A stretch of DNA of 64,000 bases from Methyloversatilis thermotolerans (GTDB lineage Bacteria; Pseudomonadota; Gammaproteobacteria; Burkholderiales; Rhodocyclaceae), in assembly GCF_000372885.1 (NCBI RefSeq), contig NZ_KB889967.1, forward strand, positions 1,429,215 through 1,493,214, given 5' to 3'. Position 1 is the first letter of the stretch. Every line of letters starts with the position of its first letter. Below are positions 8,632 through 17,921 of the stretch, in pieces. Position numbers and translations under genes: made by a program. The notes beneath the pieces were generated by a model. The model made no database searches. It worked only from the letters and a program-made list of their open reading frames with translations, and was not told the origin of the DNA.

Positions 8632-10596
8632 TCATGCCGGGGCGCCGCGCAGCTTCATCACCTCGTCCACCGCGCGCGGATCCTCCATCGACGACAGGTC
8701 CCCCATCGGCCGTCCGATGTAGGCATTGCGCACGACGCGGCGCAGGATCTTGCCGTTGCGCGTCTTGGGTATCTGCGCCAGCGCGTGGATGCGCGCCGGC
8801 CGCAGAGGCTTGCCGAGCAGCCGGGTCACATGTTCCGACAGCTCGGTTTCCCACACGCTCCAGCCCTCATGTCCACTGCGCTTGTCGTGCAGGGTGACGA
8901 AGCAGACGACCGCCTCCCCCTTGATGGCATCCGGTACGCCAACCGCCACCGCCTCGGCCACCAGGGGATGGGACACGAGCGCGGACTCGAATTCGTTCGG
9001 CCCCAGCCGCTTGCCCGCCACCTTGATGGTGTCGTCGCTGCGGCCATGCACGAACCAGTAGCCGTCGCTGTCTATGCTGGCCCAGTCGCCGTGCACCCAC
9101 AGTCCGGGCAAGGTGGACCAGTAGCTGTCCTCGTAGCGCGCCGGATCGTTCCAGAAGCCCTGCGTCATGCCCGGCCAGGGCTGGCGCAGCACCAGTTCGC
9201 CCACGCTGCCGCGTACCGGCTGCCCTTCCGCATCCACCACGTCGGCCGCCATGCCGGGGATGGGTCCGTTGAAGCCGCAGGCCGTCTGCGGCAGTCCGGG
9301 GAAGCAGGCCAGGATGCCGCCACCGATTTCGGTGCCACCCGAGTAATTGATGATGGGTCGCCTGCCCTGACCCACCGCTTCGAACAGCCACAGCCAGGGC
9401 GTTTCGTTCCAGGCCTCGCCGGTGGAGCCGAACACGCGCAGGGAACCCAGCGCGGACGCTTCGGGCAGGGCATCGCGACGCCCCATGAGCAGGCGCACCA
9501 GTGTGGGCGAAAGCCCGAGGTGGGTCACGTCGTGACGCTGTGCGATGCGCCACAAGCGGCCGGCGTCCGGATGATCCGGCGTCGCTTCGCACAGCACGAT
9601 GGTGGCGCCCAGCAGCAAGCCGCCGAATACCATCCACGGCCCCATGAGCCAGCCCATGTCGGTCACCCACATGAGCGTGTCATCGGCATGCAGATCGAAC
9701 GCCATTGCCATGTCCTGCGCCGCCTTCAGCGCGAAGCCGCCATGCGTGTGCACCACGCCCTTGGGTTTGCCGGTGGTGCCGGAGGTGTAGATGAGCATGA
9801 GCGGCGTGGCGGGCGCGAAGCACCTGCTTGCGTCGAGTGGCGGCCGCGACCGCGCGAGCGTGGCGTAATCGTGCAGCGCGAAGCCCGGGTCCGGGCGCGC
9901 CCGTTCGCCGATGCCCGAACCCAGCCGGTCAACCACGACGACATGTTCGATCGAGTCGCACGCGGCCGCCGCGCTCAGTGCGTCCGCCAGCATGAACACC
10001 TGCTTGCCGCGCCGGAAATAACCGTTCGCGCATACCAGCAGCGATGCGCCGGCGTCCTGCACCCGTTGCGCGACGGAATCGGCGGAATAGCCCGAGAACA
10101 TGGGCACCGAGATGGCCCCTATGCTGGCCGCGGCCAGCAGCATGATGGCCGCCTCCGGCACCATGGGCAGGTAGAGCGCGATGCGACTGCCCTGCTCCAC
10201 GCCCAGCGCGCGCAAGCCAGCCGCCACCGAAGCCACCTCGCGCTCCAGTTCGCCATAGCGGATGCAGCGCTCCTCTCCGCCGTCGCCTTCCCATCGCAAT
10301 GCCGGCTTGTGCGGGTCGCACCGCGCATGCTTGCCGATCAGGTTGTCCGCCAGGTCGAGCTGACCGCCGATGAACCACAGCGGCCACATCGGCCCTTCCG
10401 ACATGTCCAGCGTCTGCGTATAGGGCACCACCCATTCCAGGCCGACTTCCTCGACCACACGGTCCCAGAATACGGACGGCTCGCGCTCCGCCTCTTCCTG
10501 CAACTGATCGAGCGATCGATAGCCATACTTCTCTATGAAGCGGGCAAGCCGGGTGTCCCGCCATTCGTACGCCGAGGGCGTGAAGACTTTCATCAT
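8632..10596 (-). CDS. AMP-forming acyl-CoA synthetase, probably acetoacetate-CoA ligase
   Basis: 654 residues, member of the acetyl-/acetoacetyl-CoA synthetase branch of the ANL superfamily. Visible motifs are the ATP loop YTSGTTGKPKGV, the GSTGEAWN and YSGGTEIGG segments, the hinge region GRSDDTIKVAGKRLG, and the adenylation Lys in KTRNGKILRR. In this locus the likely substrate is acetoacetate made by acetone carboxylase; the sequence alone does not exclude another short acid. It starts at ATGATG at 10596 after GGGGAACAG. A strong terminator ends the upstream unit about 45 bases before this start, and I found no clear promoter in between, so expression may depend on read-through. Confidence 0.82.
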   Translation of the reverse strand: MMKVFTPSAYEWRDTRLARFIEKYGYRSLDQLQEEAEREPSVFWDRVVEEVGLEWVVPYTQTLDMSEGPMWPLWFIGGQLDLADNLIGKHARCDPHKPALRWEGDGGEERCIRYGELEREVASVAAGLRALGVEQGSRIALYLPMVPEAAIMLLAAASIGAISVPMFSGYSADSVAQRVQDAGASLLVCANGYFRRGKQVFMLADALSAAAACDSIEHVVVVDRLGSGIGERARPDPGFALHDYATLARSRPPLDASRCFAPATPLMLIYTSGTTGKPKGVVHTHGGFALKAAQDMAMAFDLHADDTLMWVTDMGWLMGPWMVFGGLLLGATIVLCEATPDHPDAGRLWRIAQRHDVTHLGLSPTLVRLLMGRRDALPEASALGSLRVFGSTGEAWNETPWLWLFEAVGQGRRPIINYSGGTEIGGGILACFPGLPQTACGFNGPIPGMAADVVDAEGQPVRGSVGELVLRQPWPGMTQGFWNDPARYEDSYWSTLPGLWVHGDWASIDSDGYWFVHGRSDDTIKVAGKRLGPNEFESALVSHPLVAEAVAVGVPDAIKGEAVVCFVTLHDKRSGHEGWSVWETELSEHVTRLLGKPLRPARIHALAQIPKTRNGKILRRVVRNAYIGRPMGDLSSMEDPRAVDEVMKLRGAPA

Positions 10597-10640
10597 CTGT
10601 TCCCCTTCAGTGCCGGCTCACCGGCCCGCGCATACCGCGG

Positions 10641-10676
10641 TAAAAAATGCCCGACCCCGCACGGGCGGGACCGGGC
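10641..10676 (-). terminator. Rho-independent terminator after the DUF1329 gene
   Basis: Minus-strand reading gives a 12-bp GC-rich stem (10649-10676) with two G-U pairs and loop CCGT, followed by A and six T (10642-10647). It lies 43 bases beyond the DUF1329 stop and divides the acx-transporter unit from the ligase gene. Confidence 0.8.
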
Positions 10677-10718
10677 GAAACATGCCGGGAGGAGGGCCAG
10701 CACGATATCCAACTGCAT

Positions 10719-12044
10719 TCACTTGCCGGTACCGGTCGCCACTTCCTCGAGTACGTTGAGCGAAACGTCGGTTTCCTTGACGCCCTTGGGATTGGATTTC
10801 ATGTTGGACGACCAGTTGGTGGCGTGACCGCGCTTGACGTCGATGATGTGACCGATCACCGGCATGACCGCCTTGTAGCCGTCGTCGCCGATGTCAGGCC
10901 GGTTCTGGAAGATGAACATCTTCCAGAACTCGCCCTTGCGGTCTTCCGCGTAGCCGAGGTAGGGACGCGGGAAATCCACTTCCATGTACACCACCTTCTT
11001 GCTGTACGGATGCTCGTCCGGCGGAATGCCCTCGACCACGTAGACCTCTCGCGGCTCCCAGCCGATGTCCTTGGCCGGGTTGAAGTACGGCGGCTCGCTC
11101 ATGTTGATGCGCGGGAAGCGCTTCTGCGGTTCGGTCCAGGGCTGCGACACGTCGACGCTCATTTCCGGGCTGTGCGCGATGGCCAGCACCCAGCGCTTCT
11201 CGATCAGCTTGTTCGACTTGTACTTGGTGGGCGCGGCATCCCAGATGTCCCAGTCGTCGTACAACTGGTCGGTACCGCCGATCGGATCCATCCACGCGCC
11301 ACCGGACAGGCGACGCACCCGGCGCACCGACTTCAGATAGGCATAGGAGTCGTCCGGCTTCTTCGAATCGGCCTGGTTGTAGCGCACCGAGAAGGTGCCC
11401 AGGCCGCGGATGTCCTGCGGGTAGTGGGCGACGAAGTAGGTCTTCTGCGCGATCGTGCCGTCACCCACCGTGATCGGGCCGCCGTCGAGACGGCCTTCCA
11501 TGTAGTAGCGACGGGACTGGAAGGCCTGCACGCGCTCATAGCCCTTCTTCGCGTCAAGGAAGGCCCAGGCGATGTCGCGCAGGTCCATCGTCGCGCCATA
11601 GGTGGCGGCACGCAGGTTCCAGATCACCTTGTCGCCGGCATGCGGATCATCCATCTTGATGGTTTCCGGCGGAAACATCATGCCCGCCTGCCAGCCCGAC
11701 ACGGTGCGGTCCGCCGGATTGAACTTGACGGTGCCGACATTCTTCTTCGACCACTCGACATACTTCGGGTCCATCTCGATCTTCTTCGAGTGGGCGAGCT
11801 TGATGGTCAGGTTGTAGTTCTTGATCATCCACTCGAGCTTCTCCGGCACCATCGAGGCAATGGTCTTGTTCTCGAAGGTGTCGTTCTTGATGCTGTCGTA
11901 ATTGCTCTTGTCGATCACGAAGCCGGCTTCCAGCTCCTTGCCTTGCGCGAGACCGGACGCCAGACCCACCATCAGTGCCAGCGTGCTTGCCAGGGCGTGC
12001 CGGCGCGACGGACCGGCGTGGGCGAATGTAGTGAACAGGTTCAT
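10719..12044 (-). CDS. DUF1329 periplasmic protein
   Basis: 441 residues with an N-terminal export signal (hydrophobic ALASTLALMVGLASGLAQG after an RRHA stretch). DUF1329 proteins are thought to be LolA/LppX-like periplasmic lipid-binding folds and nearly always accompany a DUF1302 protein and an MMPL/RND transporter; the substrate is not known in general. Here it follows the DUF1302 gene by 18 bases and has a strong AAGGAGG site. The placement between acxABC and the acetoacetate-activating genes suggests a role in handling a ketone-related or hydrophobic compound at the envelope, which is inference. Confidence 0.85.
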   Translation of the reverse strand: MNLFTTFAHAGPSRRHALASTLALMVGLASGLAQGKELEAGFVIDKSNYDSIKNDTFENKTIASMVPEKLEWMIKNYNLTIKLAHSKKIEMDPKYVEWSKKNVGTVKFNPADRTVSGWQAGMMFPPETIKMDDPHAGDKVIWNLRAATYGATMDLRDIAWAFLDAKKGYERVQAFQSRRYYMEGRLDGGPITVGDGTIAQKTYFVAHYPQDIRGLGTFSVRYNQADSKKPDDSYAYLKSVRRVRRLSGGAWMDPIGGTDQLYDDWDIWDAAPTKYKSNKLIEKRWVLAIAHSPEMSVDVSQPWTEPQKRFPRINMSEPPYFNPAKDIGWEPREVYVVEGIPPDEHPYSKKVVYMEVDFPRPYLGYAEDRKGEFWKMFIFQNRPDIGDDGYKAVMPVIGHIIDVKRGHATNWSSNMKSNPKGVKETDVSLNVLEEVATGTGK

Positions 12045-12062
12045 GTTGTTTTCCTCCTTGGG

Positions 12063-13646
12063 TCAGAACTGCCGGGTCAGGCGAAACACGAGCTGGCTCG
12101 CCCGGCTGAAGTAGCCGAACAACTGCGATTCACCGTTGCTGAACTGGGTGCGGTTGCTCTTGCCACCGTCCCAGAAGATGTCCGCCTCGATCTTCGCGAG
12201 CCACTTGTCGGAGAAGGTGAGCGCGACGCTGGGGATGGCGAAGCCGCCGCCGTTGGACAGATCGAATCCGACGGCAAGACCGGGGTTGATCGTGTCGTTC
12301 CTGTAGTTCAGCGTGGTGAACATGGTGAGGATGGTGCTGTGCTCGTTCAGCTTGGTGCCGTAGGCGAACAGGCGTACCAGATCCTCGTCACCGTCGTAGT
12401 TCAGCACCTGGGTGTTGAACAACTGGACCGACGAGAAGGACGGACGCGAGGTACCGAAGATGTTCTCCAGACTCAGGTCCTTGTCGATGCGGATCATGGT
12501 CCGCAGCGTGTCCTTCTTCTTGATGCCGTTCAGGCCTATGCCCGGGTTGGCGGCATTGCCGGGGTTGAAGGCGCCACTTCCGACGTTGTAGGGCTGGTCC
12601 TTGGTATAGGCGACTTCCGCACTGATCACGGCATCCAGCGTTTCGCTGTAGCCGCTCACCGTGGCGCCGAGCACGTCGATCTTCGGATGGATCAGATCGA
12701 ACACATTGCCCGGATCGAGCACCGCTTCCTTGTACGGACGGAAGGAGGAATTGGCGACCGGATCGGCGGAGAAGGTGGTCAGGTAGGCGACCGAGTAATT
12801 CAGCCCGAACGCCTCCCCGGACCAGCGGATGCCGCCGGTCACGTCATCCATGTCGCCATCCTTGTGATCGCAGTTCTTGTCGGTCACCTGCGACAGGTCG
12901 TAGCCGCGGTAAGGCTGGAAGAACCAGCGCCCGCCCCGGATATCGTAGGTGTTGCCGATGTCCTCGCAGCGATCCCAGCCCGGTCGCACGAAGGCGGCCA
13001 GCATGCCCTTGGCTTCCGGCACCCGGATCTTGGTCGAAATCATGATCAGCGGCTTGCGCCACTCCTCGTTCTCGCCCTCGAAGAACAGCCGCCAGCTGAA
13101 GTCGTAGCCGTGAACCAGGTCCATGGCCTGGAAAAAGTCCGACTCGCCCCACACCAGTTGCTGCTTGCCGGCCTTCACTGTCACCCGGTCACCGATCGGA
13201 ATCTCCGCCCAGAACTCGCGGATGTCGCCGTTGTTGTAGTTCTCGGTGATGCTGCGGCCGCCGGCCGTGCCATTGGTGGCGCGCAGATCTTCCAGGTCTT
13301 CCAGGTAACCGGTCTTGTATTCGCGATCCAGACGCCCGATCGCCTTCCACTTCACCGGCCCTGTCCTCGCATCGGCGTCGAGCAGCAGTGAACCGCGCAG
13401 CATGGACAGCTTGCCCGCGCTGTCCTTGCCCACTGCGCCCAGTTCCGGCTGGTCCTCGAGGTTGAACGAGGCCCAGGCGCGCACATAGCCCGACAACTGG
13501 AAACTGGAGTCGCTGCTGCTCGCCCAGTTGCCGCCTTCCTTGGCTGCCTCCTCGGCGCCATGCGCTGCGGGTGCTCCCGTCATCGCCAGTGCCGCCGTCA
13601 CCGCAAGACCGGTGCCGGTCCGCCTGAAGGTTCTGCTTCTTCTCAT
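12063..13646 (-). CDS. DUF1302 outer-membrane beta-barrel protein
   Basis: 527 residues. A signal peptide is visible (RRTGTGLAVTAALAMTGAPAAHGA), followed by alternating polar/aromatic stretches and a terminal Phe (FRLTRQF), as in outer-membrane barrels. The DUF1302 family is commonly encoded with DUF1329 and RND proteins, for example in sterol or terpene loci. Its gene lies 91 bases behind the transporter gene, with a large hairpin between, and directly before the DUF1329 gene. Proposed to be the outer-membrane part of a three-layer transport route; function not demonstrated. Confidence 0.85.
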   Translation of the reverse strand: MRRSRTFRRTGTGLAVTAALAMTGAPAAHGAEEAAKEGGNWASSSDSSFQLSGYVRAWASFNLEDQPELGAVGKDSAGKLSMLRGSLLLDADARTGPVKWKAIGRLDREYKTGYLEDLEDLRATNGTAGGRSITENYNNGDIREFWAEIPIGDRVTVKAGKQQLVWGESDFFQAMDLVHGYDFSWRLFFEGENEEWRKPLIMISTKIRVPEAKGMLAAFVRPGWDRCEDIGNTYDIRGGRWFFQPYRGYDLSQVTDKNCDHKDGDMDDVTGGIRWSGEAFGLNYSVAYLTTFSADPVANSSFRPYKEAVLDPGNVFDLIHPKIDVLGATVSGYSETLDAVISAEVAYTKDQPYNVGSGAFNPGNAANPGIGLNGIKKKDTLRTMIRIDKDLSLENIFGTSRPSFSSVQLFNTQVLNYDGDEDLVRLFAYGTKLNEHSTILTMFTTLNYRNDTINPGLAVGFDLSNGGGFAIPSVALTFSDKWLAKIEADIFWDGGKSNRTQFSNGESQLFGYFSRASQLVFRLTRQF

Positions 13647-13693
13647 GTCTCCACTCCCTCCTGTTAGGGACTACCCATGAGCCGCCCGCGCAC

Positions 13694-13732
13694 GCCCGTC
13701 GCCGTCGGCAGACGCCGACGGGCGCGACGGGC
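13694..13732 (-). repeat. large intercistronic hairpin
   Basis: Two perfect 8-bp stems (13694-13701 with 13725-13732, and 13702-13709 with 13714-13721), a 3-base bulge and loop AGAC form one long GC-rich hairpin between the RND and DUF1302 genes. No T-run follows, so mRNA stabilisation or processing is more likely than termination. Confidence 0.6.
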
Positions 13733-13737
13733 TGCCC

Positions 13738-16113
13738 TCACACAACGACTGCAGGTTCTGCGCGTTCGATCGGACGCTGCTTGCTGCCCACTACGAAGGC
13801 GGGGCGGAACACATAGACGATGGCTGGCATGATGAACAGCGCACTGAAGGCGGAGATGAACAGCCACAGCGCGATCAGCAGCCCCATGTCGGCCTGCAGG
13901 CGGAGCGATGAAAAGCTCCACAGGCCCACGCTGGTGATCAGCGTGAGCGCCGTCACCAGCACGCCCCGACCCGCGCTGGACAGCGCCTTGACGATGGCGC
14001 GCTCGACGTTGGGGTTGTGGTGCAGCTCCTCGCGTATGCCATCGACGATGTAGAAGCTGTAGTCGACCCCCAGACCGATGCCCAGCGCGACCACCGGCAG
14101 CGTATTGATGTTCATGCCGATGTCGTTGAGCGCCATGTAGCTGAAGGTGATGGTGTTGGACAGCATCACCGGGATCATGAAGAACACGCCGGCCACCGTT
14201 GAGCGGTAGGTCACCGTGCAGCACACGACCAGCACCAGAAGCGCGAGCGCGATGGCCTCGATCTGGCCGGCCAGGATCACTTCATTCACCGCCGCCAGCA
14301 CCCCGACCAGACCGCCGGCCAGCAGGTACTCGGCCTTTTCGATCGGGTTGTTGGCCACGTAGTCCTGCACGCGCGCCACCGCGGTGCGGATGGTTTCGCC
14401 CTGGTGATCGCGGAAGAACAGCGTGACCGCGCCGTTCCTGGCGTCGGCGTCGGCGTAGCGGTCCATGTCACCGGGGTCGGAGCCGGACACGAACATATAG
14501 GTCAGTTCCGAATTCTCGGCGGCGTCGTTACCCAGTTCCGCGTACATCGGATTGCCTTCGCGCAGCACGCGGCGCACCTGCGGCAGGATGTCGGCCAGAG
14601 AGATGCTGCCGCCGACCTCGGGCTGTGCCTCCATGTAGCGCTGGAAGTTCGCCATGCTGGCGAGCACCTCCGGTTCGCGCAGCGCCCCCTTTTCCTTGCC
14701 GGCCACCACGACGAACATGCGGTCCGACCCTTGGAACTGACGGTTGATGTCGGTCGCGTCCTGGTTGTATGAGGAGTCCGGCCACAGGATGGGGGAACCC
14801 GGATTGGCGTCACCGACCTTGAGGTTGAAGGCGTACCAGCCGGATACCAGGAACACGATGCCGGTCAGCCCGAGCACGACGTAGCGCATGCGCGTGGTGA
14901 CAATGCCGGCGCAGGTGCGCAGGATGGCGTCGAGCACCGGCCGGATGTTGATCGGGTGCACCGGTCCGCCGCCCGGCCGGAAGAAGGACAGCATGACCGG
15001 CGTCAGGATGAGCGCGCTGACGAAGATGGACAGGATCCACACCGTGCCGATGTAGGAAATCTTTTCCAGCATCGGGATGGGCGTGAGCGCGACCACCAGC
15101 ACGCAGCCGGCATCACACACGATGGCCAGCATGCTGGGCTTGAACAGGTTCTTCGCGCTGGCCACCGCCGCTGCGGCGGACGATCTCGCCCCCTGGGCGA
15201 TTTCGTCGTCGTAGCGGGAGATGAGCTGTACCGAATTGGAAATCGCCTGCGCAGTGATCAGGAAGGCCACCACGATGACCAGCGGATCGAGGTGGAAGCC
15301 CATCAGCCTGGCCGCACCCAGCGCCCAGATCGCGCTCACCACGCCGGCCAGCAGCGGTAGCACCGTGCCATGCCAGGTGCGCGTGATGAGCAGCAGGATG
15401 ATGACCAGCGAAGCGATGGCCGCGAAGAAGATGCGTATCGTCTCGTCCAGATAGAAGTTTACCCAGCCGTACAGCACCGGTTCCCCGACCACGCGCACCA
15501 TGACGCCATCGCCGTCGGCTTGTCCGACCAGGCTCATGATCTGGTCGAAGGCACGGCTGTAATTGATGTCCCCGTCGAGAAAGTCGGCGGTGATCAGCGT
15601 GGCCTTCAGATCCATCGATACATAGGGGCCGTAGATCAACGGATTGTTCAGCACCGCTTCCTTCAGCACCGCGATCTCGGCCGGTCCCTTCGGCAGCTCC
15701 GGCCACATGATGGGCCGCGACTCCACGCCCTCGGTCGACGCGCGCACTTCCTTGATCTTCTTCGACGCGATGGAAATGATCTGGTAGGTGTCCACGCTGT
15801 CGACCTGCTGCAGACCGACCGTGATCTTCTGCACCTTGGCCAGCACGGCCGGGTCGAAGATGGTGCCGTCCTTGACCTCCAGCATGATGCTCACCATGTT
15901 GGATCCGCCGAAGGTGGACTTGAAGCGCTGGTTCACCGCCACATAAGGATGGTTCTTCGGCAACAGGTCGCTGAATACGGTCTTCACTTCGACATGGCTG
16001 GCCAGCCAGCCCATGAAGGCGGTCATCACCGCCACCGTCAGCACCACCCAGGCGCGATGACGGATCAGTGTCGCGAACAGTCGCTCCACCTTGCTGAACG
16101 TTTCGTTCTTCAC
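13738..16113 (-). CDS. MMPL-type RND superfamily transporter
   Basis: 791 residues with two repeats, each a leading transmembrane helix, a large periplasmic loop and a block of about five helices (for example RIFFAAIASLVIILLLI and ALALLVLVVCCTVTY). Conserved helix motifs such as GLGVDYSFYIVDGIREE match MMPL/hopanoid-type RND proteins rather than three-part drug pumps. It lies in the inner membrane and is proton-driven by family knowledge. It starts 21 bases behind the YCF48-like gene and precedes DUF1302 and DUF1329, the usual four-gene set. Substrate unknown; its place in the acetone locus is notable. Confidence 0.87.
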   Translation of the reverse strand: MKNETFSKVERLFATLIRHRAWVVLTVAVMTAFMGWLASHVEVKTVFSDLLPKNHPYVAVNQRFKSTFGGSNMVSIMLEVKDGTIFDPAVLAKVQKITVGLQQVDSVDTYQIISIASKKIKEVRASTEGVESRPIMWPELPKGPAEIAVLKEAVLNNPLIYGPYVSMDLKATLITADFLDGDINYSRAFDQIMSLVGQADGDGVMVRVVGEPVLYGWVNFYLDETIRIFFAAIASLVIILLLITRTWHGTVLPLLAGVVSAIWALGAARLMGFHLDPLVIVVAFLITAQAISNSVQLISRYDDEIAQGARSSAAAAVASAKNLFKPSMLAIVCDAGCVLVVALTPIPMLEKISYIGTVWILSIFVSALILTPVMLSFFRPGGGPVHPINIRPVLDAILRTCAGIVTTRMRYVVLGLTGIVFLVSGWYAFNLKVGDANPGSPILWPDSSYNQDATDINRQFQGSDRMFVVVAGKEKGALREPEVLASMANFQRYMEAQPEVGGSISLADILPQVRRVLREGNPMYAELGNDAAENSELTYMFVSGSDPGDMDRYADADARNGAVTLFFRDHQGETIRTAVARVQDYVANNPIEKAEYLLAGGLVGVLAAVNEVILAGQIEAIALALLVLVVCCTVTYRSTVAGVFFMIPVMLSNTITFSYMALNDIGMNINTLPVVALGIGLGVDYSFYIVDGIREELHHNPNVERAIVKALSSAGRGVLVTALTLITSVGLWSFSSLRLQADMGLLIALWLFISAFSALFIMPAIVYVFRPAFVVGSKQRPIERAEPAVVV

Positions 16114-16134
16114 GGCTTTCTCCCTGCCCTGTTG

Positions 16135-17145
16135 TCAGCGACCGACGATGGTGAGCGTGCCGCCATCGAGCACGGCCAGATTGGCGCCCGCCACGTAGTG
16201 ACGATCACCGGCGCGGGTGATCTGGGTGCGCCAGGACACGTCGCCTTCGGAAATGCGCGCGGCCTTCCATTCGTTCGCGGCGGCATCCGACGTGACCATC
16301 ACGCCCTTGTCGCCCACCGCGACCCAGCGCTTCTCGTCCCATGCGATGTCGAGCAGGTGCTCCCGTGTCGGGCGTGCAACCTCGCGCCAGGTCTGGCCCC
16401 CGTCCGAGGTCACCAGCACGGTGCCGGTCAGCCCCACCGCCACGCCGTTGAGATCGTCGCGGAAGTCCACACCCATCAGGCTTACCTTGTTGTCGAGTGC
16501 GGTTTCGCTCCAGGTCGCGCCACCATCGGTGCTGCGCATAACGGTGCCGAACTCGCCCACCAGCCAGCCCAGACGCCCGCGGAAGAACACGTCGTTCCAG
16601 GCGCGATCCTTCTCTTCCATCGCCCGCGTCCAGGTGGCCCCCTTGTCGTCGGAACGCAGCAGGGATCCGAACTCCCCGACCGCCCAGGCAACGCCGTCGA
16701 AGATGTGCACGCGGAACAGCTTGTTGGGGTTGTCGGACTTGGGTACCTGCGCGTGCTTCCAGGTGCTGCCGCCGTCGCTGGTGTAAAGCACCACGCCGTG
16801 ATTGCCCGCCACCACCGCATGCTGCGCATCCCAGGCGGCGATGCCCTGAAGGTTTTCCAGCGTGGTGCTGTCCTGCCGGTGCCAGGTGCGACCGCCGTCG
16901 TCGCTGCGCACGATCTTGCCGCCGGTGCCGGCGGCCCACGCGATCTGCGCATCGGGCGCAACCACGCTGAAGAAGTTGTCGCGCCGCTCGACCGCCTTCG
17001 GCTCGACCTTGTTGATGACCGCCTCGGCCTTCACGAAGAAGCCCGCGTACAGCAGGCCGCCTATGATGGCAATGGGCAGCGCGGAGGTGACCACATTGAC
17101 CGCGGCGCGCGCGCCGCTGCCGAACTGCTTGAGCGAGTGAAGCAT
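16135..17145 (-). CDS. YCF48/Hcf136-like beta-propeller protein
   Basis: 336 residues. One N-terminal membrane anchor (SALPIAIIGGLLYAGFFV) leads into a propeller with at least five Asp-box repeats (SDDGGRTW, TSDGGSTW, SDDKGATW, STDGGATW, TSDGGQTW). Related YCF48-type proteins recur beside MMPL/DUF1302/DUF1329 genes and are assumed to help assemble or stabilise the transporter in the periplasm. The ATG at 17145 has AAGGAG 6 bases before it. 232 bases separate it from acxC; I saw only a short GGCGCC hairpin there (17349-17365 region) and no convincing promoter, so it probably belongs to the acx transcript. Confidence 0.82.
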   Translation of the reverse strand: MLHSLKQFGSGARAAVNVVTSALPIAIIGGLLYAGFFVKAEAVINKVEPKAVERRDNFFSVVAPDAQIAWAAGTGGKIVRSDDGGRTWHRQDSTTLENLQGIAAWDAQHAVVAGNHGVVLYTSDGGSTWKHAQVPKSDNPNKLFRVHIFDGVAWAVGEFGSLLRSDDKGATWTRAMEEKDRAWNDVFFRGRLGWLVGEFGTVMRSTDGGATWSETALDNKVSLMGVDFRDDLNGVAVGLTGTVLVTSDGGQTWREVARPTREHLLDIAWDEKRWVAVGDKGVMVTSDAAANEWKAARISEGDVSWRTQITRAGDRHYVAGANLAVLDGGTLTIVGR

Positions 17146-17377
17146 GTCGATCTCCTTCTGGCGCCGTTGCGCTGCGCGCTCGACGCTTGTCATGACCTGG
17201 CGGAATGCGCGGCGCGAGCCGTCCCCTGCAGCCCCGGAAATCGCCCGGGCCGCATGTCCTTGCATCCGTTGTCAGGGTGTCCGGCGGGAAGCGACCGATG
17301 CCGCATGGCCACCGCCCGGACGACCGGCCTCCTCCGGCCGGCCGTCCATGGCGCCTGTCAGGCGCCCCGGGGGCGCA

Positions 17378-17881
17378 TCACGCCGCCCGTTCGGGCACCG
17401 GCAGGTTCACCCACTCCTTGTAGAAGGCTTCGATATCCGGCTCGAAGTCGTGGATGACCGGATACCAGGGGGTCGGCGCTTCGACGTCGTGCAGCGCGCC
17501 GCAACTCGGGCAGTAGTACTCGCGATACACCTGCCACTGCGTATCCGGCGCCATCAGCTTCGGATACACCTCGGTCATCGCCTCCTCGGTATCGCGCACA
17601 TAGATGTGGGCGTGCATCTTCCAGTTCTCGCGGTAGTCGCAGAACTCGTGGCCGCAGTCGCACTTGGTGACCCACTGCTTGCGGTCGGTCTGCACGATGT
17701 AGAGGTGCGGGCCGAGCGGCAGCACGATGCGGTCCTTGAAGCTCACCTTCTTCTGCAGTGCCTCGACGTACTGCTTGAAGCGGCTGTTGTCCTTGGGCAT
17801 GGACAGCATGCGGAAGGTGGTTTCCCAGTCCAGCGTGCCTTCGACCAGGTGAGCGACCTGCTCATTGGTGTAAGTCGACAT
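17378..17881 (-). CDS. acxC: acetone carboxylase gamma subunit
   Basis: 167 residues, the usual length of AcxC, the small subunit of the alpha2-beta2-gamma2 acetone carboxylase. Two metal-binding knuckles are visible, CDCGHEFC and CPSC, consistent with the zinc site known in this subunit. It is the third gene of acxABC and starts 40 bases after acxB with AAGGAG 7 bases before the ATG. Hydantoinase-type acetophenone carboxylases have a different subunit set, so the presence of this subunit points to an acetone/butanone-type enzyme. Confidence 0.94.
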   Translation of the reverse strand: MSTYTNEQVAHLVEGTLDWETTFRMLSMPKDNSRFKQYVEALQKKVSFKDRIVLPLGPHLYIVQTDRKQWVTKCDCGHEFCDYRENWKMHAHIYVRDTEEAMTEVYPKLMAPDTQWQVYREYYCPSCGALHDVEAPTPWYPVIHDFEPDIEAFYKEWVNLPVPERAA

Positions 17882-17921
17882 CTCTATGCTCCTTGATTCG
17901 CGTGATCGTTCGGGGGTGTGC

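Noticed and set aside
10647..13391. A 914-residue open frame on the + strand
   Set aside because: Antisense to DUF1329 and DUF1302, whose signal peptides, ribosome sites and family features are clear.
17255..17345. Possible sigma-54 promoter before the YCF48 gene
   Set aside because: One GG-N10-GC match exists, but the flanking bases do not fit TGGCAC or TTGC, so chance is likely in GC-rich DNA.
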